64,000 nt of DNA from Panicum virgatum (Eukaryota; Streptophyta; Magnoliopsida; Poales; Poaceae): the NCBI RefSeq assembly GCF_016808335.1, contig NC_053147.1, positions 16,850,913 through 16,914,912 of the forward strand, written 5' to 3'. Below the pieces are notes generated by a model. It searched no databases. It saw only the letters and a program-made list of their open reading frames with translations, and was not told where the DNA came from. Within the stretch, counting starts at the first letter, position 1. Each line of letters starts with the position of its first letter. The position numbers and the translations under genes were made by a program. Of the stretch, positions 56,111 through 64,000 are shown piece by piece.

Positions 56111-56648
56111 CTTTTACACCGAATTCACTATCATTTCCCTTCTGTGCAGGGCAGATGCGAATAATTTCAATGAAAAATCCACCATCAAAGTAAGCCATGT
56201 TATATCTTTGTGTTACTATTGAATGGAGATGTCCACTGGCTATTTCTTTCGTTTAGCTGGTAGCATTTTTTAGCAGTAGAACCTAAAGGGTTGCCTTCTT
56301 CCCATAAAACTGAGCTTGAAATGTCAGAAATCAAAATGAAGAAGGAACTAGAGATCGTTCAGATGACTATCCTTTTACACCGAATTCATTGTCAGTTCCC
56401 TTCTGTGCAGGACATGATATGCTTCGGGACAGACACAAAAAAGCTCAATGAAAATTCCACCATCACAGTAAGCCATGTTATATCTTTGTGTTACTATTGA
56501 ATGGAGATGTCCACTGGCTATTTCTTTCATTGAGCTGGTAGCATTCTTTAGCAGTAGAACCTAAAGAGTTGCCTTCTTCCCAGAGAACTGACCTTGAATT
56601 GTCTGAAATCAAAATGAAGAAGGAACTGGAGATTATTCGAATGACTAT
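56111..56648 (+). repeat. Tandem duplication of a two-exon segment (261 and 277 bp)
   Basis: Unit 1 is 56111-56371 and unit 2 is 56372-56648. Each contains CTTTTACACCGAATTCA, a TTCTGTGCAG acceptor, a short exon, a GTAAGCC donor, the identical intron core and a second exon with ATCAAAATGAAGAAGGAACT. Unit 1 has lost 17 bp from the first exon and its second acceptor reads CCCATA where unit 2 has CCCAGA. Confidence 0.93.
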
Positions 56649-56963
56649 GGAGAATAGGTCTGATAAAAACTTTTGTTGGCTCTTGTGGTTGATCTGACCA
56701 AAGAAAGTGATTATAATTGAATTTATATTTCCAACAGAATCGATTCGGTCATGATCAGAATGAAGTTTGACCTGAAAAAAGATATTGGTGATATTGATGT
56801 GAAGGTTTGTTATATTTTTTTTTATTCTTATGTTATTTCGTTTTGTTTCTGCATTTAAAATGTTTTCTGGTATGTGCAGTACTACAAGGATACTTGCAAT
56901 TTGAAGAACGAGCTTTCTCTGATCAGAAAAGACTTTCAAGTACATGAATTGGAGACTAAATAA
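56411..56963 (+). CDS. Coiled-coil protein, last four exons
   Basis: Exons 56411-56467, 56584-56657, 56738-56804 and 56880-56963 join with canonical GT...AG ends (GTAAGC/CCCAG, GTCTGA/CAACAG, GTTTGT/GTGCAG) and keep one frame to TAA at 56961-56963, about 93 codons. The product is charged and helical: ELSEIKMKKELEIIRM, MIRMKFDLKKDIGDID, NELSLIRKDFQVHELE. Heptads suggest a coiled coil. The pattern slightly resembles the coiled-coil part of FMP32/CCDC90-type mitochondrial proteins, but that is weak. Upstream exons and the start codon were not identified. The first two exons are also present as a damaged copy in front (56150-56189 and about 56306-56370). Could be a gene or an expressed pseudogene. 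Confidence 0.5.
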
Positions 56964-58001
56964 GAAAAAGAATGATTATTTATCTGCGCAGTTATGTTTG
57001 GATCGTTCATTGTAAACAATTCTGATGCTGTATATTACTTGGGAACCCCTTTTTTTTCAAGCTGGCCATAAGCAAAACTATCACAGATCGGCTCAAAATG
57101 TACCAAATGAGTGGTTGGGATCATCACTGATGTCGTTGCAAAGGTAGCAACCTGGAAGAAACAAGGTAAATCAAAATAATGGAGATCATGATTATCTGTT
57201 GTAGAAATTATGGAGCTAATCTATGTTGTCATTTCCATCTGCAGGATAGATTCATGAGAAGTCTTCGAAACTTTCAGCACTCGTTAAAGGTAAATATCTC
57301 GATCTGCACTCCTCGTCCATTTGAGGGCCCATACATTACTTATCAATCAGTCTTGCACATATGTGATGCATCTGTGAGCAGAGAGTTGGTTAATTAGCAA
57401 AAGTAGTCAAAAGATGTAGTTAGTGGTGCACTAGTGTTAGTTAATCCATGCATCAATGTTAGTCTTAAAGTCTCCTTAGATTGTTATTGTGATATGACCC
57501 ATGTTGTAATAGTCTCCTTAGATTGTTATTGTGATATGACCCATGTTGTAGTGGTAGTATATGGTTAATGTGATCGTGTGATGTACACTTTGCTAATTAG
57601 CTAAATTTGATGGTGTAAACCTTTTATTACTCCTTAATTGTTTTTATGAAGTTAAGTACAAAGTGGTAATATAGTCAGGCCCAAGATACCTATCTGTTGT
57701 TCACTAAAACCATAGTATTCTTCGTACTGTGAGATCAGAACTCAAGAACCAATCACAGGGTTAAACCTTTTGTTAGCTGAATTACAAATGAGTTTCATAA
57801 ATAATTTAATTTCTTAGCATTAGTTTACATGCACTATTGTTCTTGTTCCGACAGACACATACATGAAAGTCATGTAATGATTCTTGTGTCTGGGTTATTA
57901 ACAGAATTTAGATGTAAAAACATTACAATTTATCCAAAGAAACTCGCTTGATGTGTATAGCATACAATTTCTTTTGTTTTAGGGTTTTATTAGATAGCTG
58001 T
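56964..58001 (+). other. 3' UTR or intron of the coiled-coil gene
   Basis: AT-rich. A small exon-like piece (57246-57290, between CTGCAG and GTAAAT, open in one frame) may be an alternative exon. A 59-bp direct repeat (CTCCTTAGATTGTTATTGTGATATGACCCATGTTGTA) occurs at about 57471 and 57512. Otherwise nothing. Confidence 0.35.
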
Positions 58002-58508
58002 TGTTGGGAATCGAGGTGGCCCAAATACCCACTAAGTTGATGACCTACACCTAAGACACACATCAACTCACTAGAGTCGGTTAGCCTTTTCAATCTCTAG
58101 CTACTTAGTGTATAAGGTCCGTTCGACGGCAGAGCCGCTTTCTCGCTTCCGGGTGGCAGAGCCTACCAACAGATGAAGCTGTCTTCTGAGAGGCAGAGCC
58201 TTTATTCGATAGGTCACAACTTATACGCTAAGTACTTACCTATCTACCTTGCTCTCATCTACCATGGTCTTGGATGGATGGTATGGAAAGGGAGGGGGGC
58301 TCTATATATAGGGTTACAAGGCCATTGGATTATTGACATGTGGCAAAATCATAGTCCTTGATCTAAATTCTACACTCTTCCATGAAAACATTAGTCCTAG
58401 AAATATCTTTGATTTATTTTAGTTAGATATTCTAGAGAACTCCATGAAAAATATCTTATCCTTGAATTGTGGAGAAGAGTGTAAAAGTTTGACTTACTTT
58501 CTTCAACA
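58002..58508 (-). repeat. 3' LTR of the copia fragment (507 bp)
   Basis: In plus view TGTTGGGAATC...TTCTTCAACA. In element orientation it follows the polypurine tract TTGAGGGGAAG at 58509-58519. A CTATATATAGGG motif (plus 58301-58312, palindromic) may be its TATA box. Confidence 0.85.
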
Positions 58509-58515
58509 CTTCCCC

Positions 58516-59707
58516 TCAAGGCCAACTTCTATCCAAAGTAGTCCTGCAGACCATGCTGAGTGCTTCTCGAAATTTTTCAAATTTTGCTTTGTTGAGACTT
58601 TTTGTGAGTATGTCAGCAGTCTGCTCCTCTATCTTGGTAGACACTATTATGATCTCACCCTCAATGACCTTTTCTCTTATGTAGTGATAGTGAACTTCTA
58701 TGTGTTTGGTACTTGCATGAAAGACAAGATTTTCTACCAAACGAATGGAAGATAGATTGTCACAGAAAATCCTTACTTGGTATTCTGTTGGCTGGTGAAG
58801 ATCCTCCATCAACTGCTTGAGCCAGGTGCTTTCTTGTGCTGCCATTGCTGCTGATCGATACTCTGCTTCAGTACTGGATAATACCACAGTTGGTTGTCTC
58901 TTACTGCACCATGATATAGCTCTAGTTCCAAGACTGAAGAAGTATCCATTAGTTGATTGTCGTGTCCCATAATCTCCAGCATAGTCAGCATCATAATATC
59001 CCATCACCTGGCAATCATTTGTCTTATTGTATAAAATACCAAAATTGATGGTGCTTGTAACATAGAAGGGCAGGCTTGGTGCAGTTGGTGAGAAGCTCAC
59101 CCACAGAGCACCAGGTCCTGGGTTCGAAGCAGCCTCCCTGCATATTTGCGGGGGTAAGGCTTGTTTCGGTTACTCCTTCCCCAGAACCCCACTCAAGTGG
59201 GAGCCGCCTGGCACTGGGTCTGCCCTTTTTTGATGGTGCCTGTAACATACCTGAGGATACGTCTGACTGCATCAAGGTGAGGCTTCTTAGGATTACTCAT
59301 GTATCGACTAATCACTCCAACTGCATATGAAATATCGGGCCGAGTTAATGTAAGATAGATGAGACTCCCGACCAGTTGTCGATACATAATCACATCCTCC
59401 AGATACTTCCCTTTATCTTCTTGTAGCCTCACATTGGGATCCATAGGAGTAGAAATAGGTTTGCAGTCAAGCATTCCGTACTTTGGAGAAGGTCCTTAGC
59501 ATATTTCTGTTGGCCCAGAAATAACCCTTCCTTTGTGCGCTCCACCTCAAATCCAAAAAAGTGCTTCAACTCTCTAAGCTCCTTCATTTTAAACCGGATT
59601 GAGAGATTTTCTCTTGTCCTTTGTATCTCCTCAGAATAGTCCCCGGTGATAATTAAGTCATCAACGTAGACTAGTACTATTGCTAGTCTACCATCCTCGG
59701 ACTTCAC
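58516..59707 (-). pseudogene. Copia reverse transcriptase (C-terminal part) and RNase H
   Basis: Starts just before the catalytic [10 protein letters not shown] (about 59660). Then come [54 protein letters not shown] and RILRYVTGT, all standard copia RT/connection motifs. RNase H gives YYDADYAGDYGTRQSTNGYFF, SSTEAEYRSAA and a C-terminal TADILTKSL. The frame is broken by the SINE at 59065-59231 and by a small frameshift near 59470. The gag, protease and integrase half is missing. Confidence 0.9.
59065..59231 (+). mobile_element. tRNA-derived SINE with 18-bp target duplication
   Basis: A 167-bp unit begins GAAGGGCAGGCTTGG and contains an A-box-like TGGTGCAGTTGGTGAGAAGC and a B box GGTTCGAAGC at Pol III spacing. 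It ends CTGCCCTTTTTT. GATGGTGC[TC]TGTAACATA flanks it at 59047-59064 and 59232-59249 with one mismatch. The duplication is sequence of the copia RT/RNase H region. Confidence 0.9.
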
Positions 59708-59714
59708 GCATTAG

Positions 59715-60273
59715 TACCCTGAGAAATCTCTTCTATGGAGCTGCAGTTCATCCTGGCATGGCGGTTACCAATAGCTGTAGGATTCAGGGCTATGTAAGTA
59801 GCTACCTTTTCTTCTTCACTCTAACCTTAATTGCTGGCCTTGATCTCCTCTAAAAATAAGGGAATTCCCCTCTTAATACCAGCAAACCGTCTTAGTATTA
59901 TCAGCATGACATCAATCGGACAACTAAGTGCCACCTGAGAGCTCAGCTGCATATGCTGACACATCGGAAGTGCCGTCTGATTCGAACAGAAACCTTGTAT
60001 AATGCTAAACTAGTGCAAACACTGTCATAAACACCCAACTGATCGATGAAATGAGCTATCCGCCCACATAGCGCTTCCTGCACCCTCTGCTCCATTATCC
60101 CATGTAAAGATCCATCTGTGCATAGTCATATCCAGTCCAGCACCATTTTAAAACAAGGCATTGACAATCGGTCCCATAACAACTGCCCTCCTAGGCAGGC
60201 AGCATTAGAACCCTTGATAATCTTTTCCATGTAGTTTGATTTCCTGGTTACTAAATTTTCTTTGCATTATGTA
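59715..60273. other. Unassigned DNA
   Basis: No repeat end, exon or RNA gene that I can support. Composition is like the surrounding intron DNA. Confidence 0.3.
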
Positions 60274-60495
60274 CTCCTTCCGTCCCAAAATACAAGGCGT
60301 ATCTTGTTCCATTAAGACAATACTGACTTACAATTGCTCTGTTACTGTGTCAATTAGGTAATCATGAGTAGTTTTGAACACGAATCTAGTAACATCAGTT
60401 TTGGATCACAAAATTATGTTCTAATAGATTAATCATTGGTTAAAAGCTTGTCCTAATGAAACAATACATGCCTTATACTTTGGGACGTGAGGGGG
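60274..60495. mobile_element. Stowaway MITE, 222 bp
   Basis: Starts CTCCTTCCGTCCCAAAATAC and ends TTTGGGACGTGAGGGGG, an imperfect inverted repeat, with TA on each side (60272-60273 and 60496-60497). These are the terminal and target signatures of Tc1/mariner-derived Stowaway elements. Confidence 0.9.
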
Positions 60496-60690
60496 TATTA
60501 TTTACCATGTTAGTGGACAAATCTTAGCTATGTGGGGTGTTTCTTCAGATTTTTTTATCCCTGGTATCTTTGAGGATTTAAGATGTAAGTATAACAAAGA
60601 TTACATTATATTAGTATTATCATGCCTTGTCTAGGGAAAGAAATATCTGTTGCGAGTGTGCTTCTGACTTCGAATGCTGCGTAAATGCAG

Positions 60691-60828
60691 GCTACAAGAG
60701 TCCAATGCTCCCATGCAGCTAAAACAATCTGGCCAGTGAAGCGGACTCTTTCATCCAGTTCATTCAACAAGCACAAGATTTCATCGAAAGCTGAGATGCC
60801 ACTTCGGCGAATTAGTGTATTAGAGTCA
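60691..60828 (+). CDS. Possible exon of unknown gene
   Basis: A 138-bp piece between AAATGCAG and GTAATATT, open in one frame for 46 codons (VKRTLSSSSFNKHKISSKAE, Ser/Lys-rich). It may belong to the coiled-coil gene upstream or a separate gene. No domain recognised; the evidence is splice sites and an open frame only. Confidence 0.3.
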
Positions 60829-61513
60829 GTAATATTCAGTTGTGCTCTCTTGATAGAGATTTTGGATGAATTTATCTATTGAGTTGAACCATGATTGCTT
60901 TCACATGTGAATGTTGCTTCATTTTTTAAATACACTTAAGTGATCGTTAAAATTGCCCAATGTGTATTTCTTTCAGTGGTTGTAGTTTAGGTTTATCTTG
61001 TTGAGCGTCATCTGTCAGACTACCCCAACTTGCTTGAGAATTTAAGTCAGGTCAACGTGGAAATATTAAACATCTTTATTACACATTCTATTATTCTCCA
61101 ATTGAACTTTAGTATTAGGTACTATCTCATCAAGTTTAACATCATACACATCTTGTGAAGAAATCAAAGTTATTGGCACCTGATGAGAAAACATTGAACA
61201 TCACCATGTTACTGTTAAAAATGTCACTTTTGAAAAGAAAAACATGATGCCTATGTTTTCCGGTTTCATTAATGAAAACATAAGCCCATTATTTTGCCTT
61301 TTAAACTGGGTAACTTAGCCAAAACTTATGTAGTTTTTTTAAAATGGTTTAGTAAAAATTCTAATCATTTCATTTGTTCTTGTGAAATGGTTTTTCTTTT
61401 TTTGCATTCCTTTGTTCCCTTGTATTGTGTTTTGAACCGGCAATCGAATAAAATAATATGCTGACGACTATTCTAGGTTTCTTTATTTCATCCATTCTTT
61501 TACTGATCTTCAG

Positions 61514-61676
61514 GCATGCTGCTGTTTTGAAGAAATCATCGAACACTATGATGGGGTTAGCTACTTTTATTGGCCTTGGATGGATCTATATAGCAAGCAA
61601 TATGTATCCAGATGGTAGCGCAAGTTGCTGTAACTGCCATTGCCATGGTTCAAAACCTGAGGTGCAACAAAATTAG
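61514..61676 (+). CDS. Possible terminal exon with one membrane segment
   Basis: After a TGATCTTCAG acceptor the frame reads HAAVLKKSSNTMMGLATF, a hydrophobic segment IGLGWIYIAS, then a Cys/His cluster CCNCHCHG and a stop at 61674-61676. An unspliced frame from ATG 61458 adds a second hydrophobic stretch. AATAATATTTATT near 61779 could be the poly(A) signal. No family recognised. It may be the end of the gene that starts at 54844. Confidence 0.35.
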
Positions 61677-62409
61677 GAGCTGCAAATACTATGGGGCGGC
61701 CATTATTTGTTTTGTGAGAGGGAGTCTAACCTGCTGTACTCCTAGAAGACACCTGCACTGTCTTCCAGATGCATGCTTGTAATAATATTTATTGGGAAAT
61801 TTTATGCTCGTTCCGACCTGGAGCTCGTACATTTGATTGCTGCACTAGCTAGGGAGTCGGACAAGAACATGCTTGGCCTGGTCTCACCGATGGCTCGCTA
61901 GAGGCCAGGGTGAACACATGGAGCACCATGCAGTACTGGTATCTTCGTTTCTTCTATCTGCTATATACTCACATCAATTTACTTTTTATTGCCGGCAAGT
62001 ATTGGGTTGCAGTGACAATTTGCTCTAACTAGATCATAGGAATCAAATTTCAATCGCTTGTAACTAATTCGTAATGAAGCTGACAAGTTTCAGAGTGTAC
62101 GAAATTAGAAAATCTAGACTCTAAAGTATTGCTGTCATCCAAAGAAAGAGCCACTGAAATTCAATTGCCAATTTCATAGGCGAAGTCCAGTATATGCAGA
62201 ACATTGACGGCCAAAGTCCAGTATGTGACAAAAAGGAGGGTTCATAATAATCAAACATTTTTTGAGAACCCATAATAGTCAAACATGTCCTGAAAGAGTA
62301 AGTAATTTTGAATGGCTTTTACGTCGGGGTTAATTGGATCCATACCATTACAATTTTTGAGGTTTTGAAATTTATCACTACAATTCACCTATTTTGAAAT
62401 TTGTCGTTA
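61677..62409. other. 3' flank, no gene seen
   Basis: Contains probable 3' UTR of the preceding exon and then AT-rich DNA. Nothing else recognised. Confidence 0.3.
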
Positions 62410-63829
62410 CAATTTTTCATTTTTTTGGAAAAGAGAAGCTTTATTGATCTTAGACAATTACATTAAGATGATACAATTATATAAGATCCATCCCGGCCTC
62501 TGCATAACTAAGATGCACACAGCCTATGAGAAAGAAACAAAAAAAAAAGAGAACGTCATGACCTCAAGATCATGGCGCAGCAAACTACCACAAGCGACTT
62601 CACTTTCATCCGCTTCGCAAACCAAAGCAACTCTTGGACTATGAAGTAGGCTCCCGAGACAACGCCTCCAACGAGGAAACGACACGCGCACGTGCCGACA
62701 TTGCAGTGACCCAACCAATTAAGGCCAGATCAAAAGTTTTCACCTGAGGGAGTAATTCATCTTAATCAAAACAATTCATTCAACAAGATCACTGCCAGGT
62801 TCAACCAATTAAGGTCAGATCTAGGAATTTCTTCCCGGAACCGGTGAATTAGTACGAAGTACCATCACAACAAAGACACACCGTATTGCTTCTCCCTTCT
62901 TACCAGGCCAATGCTTTCATATAGACTAGACTTGACCCACTTCGAACGGCCACGAACTCCAAGTCCGGCAGACCATCTGAACTCATAACCTGAGATACCA
63001 TGCTGCAAAGTAGCCACTGGGTACTCGTGCATAATCCACCGGAACAAAGTGCAGATGAAATCCGTCTTCGAGTAAGAGAATCCGCGAATGAAGCCAAGGT
63101 GACTCATGTCTCTTGATCTATATGAAAAACAAAGGCGAAATTGAAGATGTCATCACCAGAAGTAGTTGCAAAGTCCGGAGCTAGCCCTTCCTACACCAAA
63201 GCCGAAGGTGCAACTGCCGGAGAGGAGTCACCACTGGAGGCCAAGCCGACAACGCGAGGCGTCGCGCCACTAGGTACCCCACGGAGAGCCACTCTACAGC
63301 CGCCGCCCGCCAGGCCCCCACCATGGGAAGCCGTGCAGGAAGCCACCGGACTCCCACCACGGGGAGCCTCGCCCGCGCCGCAGACACCATAGATGCCTGC
63401 GCCACCGTCCGGGCGCCACGGGACAAGCTTCCCAACGGCACGACGAAGAGATGCGGAGGACATCGACAAGGAGAGGGAGGAAGCCGGCCAGCAGCACGTG
63501 TTTCCCACAGGATGCGAGCAGATCCTTGCCGCCGGCCATCCTCGTCTCTGGCCGAGTTTCCGGCGTCGAACTTCGGCGGCGGCAGGACCACGGACGGGTG
63601 TCGGAGGAGTCCCTAGCGGTGCGGTTGGGTGCCGCCGCCAGAGTCGCCGCAAGAGCGACACGGGGGCAGATCCACTTTTTTAGGCGACGCCGCTTTTCTA
63701 CAAAAATTGACTACTTACCTCCCCGATCAATCCGATCCTTGTCATTTTCTAAGTTTTCTGGGTGCCTAGGCCCACAATCAGACCACTATACGCATACACA
63801 TCTTCCTGTTGATAACCAAAATTGTCAGA
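62410..63829. other. Unassigned repeat-like sequence
   Basis: Phrases such as ACAACGCCTCCAACGAGGAA and GCGCCACCGTCCGGGCGCC have the character of dispersed grass repeats (possibly LINE or LTR leader DNA). Frames on both strands at 63140-63690 are Pro/Arg/Ala-rich without motifs. I cannot assign a family. Confidence 0.3.
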
Positions 63830-63936
63830 GACCGGTCTGACCGGTGTGCTCAAGCGGTTTGACCGGTCGAAGCGTCTATAGCCGGTCTGGCATGACCGAC
63901 CGGTGTGACTGGTGGGTCTAACTGGTCTGACCGGTC
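63830..63936. repeat. Clustered ACCGGT motifs
   Basis: Variants of GACCGGTCTGACCGGT recur about eight times in 107 bp, with spacers of 5-15 bp. ACCGGT is itself palindromic. Such arrays occur in subterminal or LTR regions of grass transposons; here the element cannot be identified because the window ends soon after. Confidence 0.65.
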
Positions 63937-64000
63937 CAAGCAGAGTCTGAATACAACTTGTATTTTCCATAGATACAAATCTTGCAATAGGATTTCTTGC

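Larger units (their letters stand above)
58002..59714 (-). mobile_element. 5'-truncated Ty1/copia retrotransposon
   Basis: In minus orientation it runs from within the reverse transcriptase (59714) through RNase H, a polypurine tract and a complete 3' LTR (58508-58002). No second LTR is present. A SINE interrupts the coding part. The element lies inside or just behind the coiled-coil gene. Confidence 0.88.

Noticed and set aside
1..64000. CRISPR arrays, operons, bacterial mobile elements
   Set aside because: None present; the window is plant nuclear DNA with introns and Pol III genes.

Overview
This is nuclear DNA of a flowering plant, almost certainly a grass, and a panicoid grass is my best guess. 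The reasons are a plant-type tRNA-Asp gene, Stowaway-type and TAA-flanked MITEs, a Tat-lineage and two Tekay-like gypsy retrotransposons, a three-gene Mutator-like element, a copia fragment with a SINE in it, and GC-rich promoter and leader DNA. No bacterial-style operons are present. About two thirds of the window is transposable-element DNA.

Layout. At the left edge (1-181, minus strand) is the first coding exon of a gene for a protein phosphatase 2A B-prime (B56) type regulatory subunit, with a long leader reaching about position 850. A 38-kb nest of retrotransposons occupies 2425-40605. Its outer element is a Tat-lineage Ty3/gypsy element on the plus strand, with LTRs at 2430-3898 and 39134-40600 and a perfect 5-bp target-site duplication. 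It has a tRNA-Arg-like primer site, decayed gag-pol (4097-10329) and a spliced gene on the opposite strand (14612-10913). Two later elements sit in its 3' region, both on the minus strand. One is a truncated Tekay-like element (about 16719-25221) whose LTR was itself entered by an opposite-facing solo LTR of the same family (21153-24579). The other is a full-length chromovirus (25480-38884) carrying two tandem paralogous ORFs between primer site and gag.

Right of the nest are a tRNA-Asp(GTC) gene (41074-41145), a MITE nested in a MITE (41624-42255), a probable minus-strand transcription unit starting near 45770, and a long GC-rich stretch with no gene I can support. A 5.2-kb Mutator-like element (49655-54834, 9-bp duplication) encodes a broken transposase, a GRF zinc-finger ORF and a convergent GRF-like/coiled-coil ORF. 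It sits directly upstream of an intron-rich coiled-coil gene (54844-56963, perhaps extending to about 61800) that contains a 261/277-bp tandem duplication covering two exons. A 5'-truncated copia element (58002-59714) with a SINE in it, and a Stowaway MITE, lie in the same stretch. The last 1.6 kb is unassigned repeat-like sequence ending in clustered ACCGGT motifs.

The genes do not form a pathway. The window reads as a layered record of insertions. The points most worth following are the duplicated pre-gag ORFs of the chromovirus, the spliced antisense gene in the Tat element, the three-gene MULE, the LTR-in-LTR palindrome, and the near-uniform decay of coding frames by C-to-T type nonsense changes. 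All coordinates were read by eye. No database search or alignment was run.
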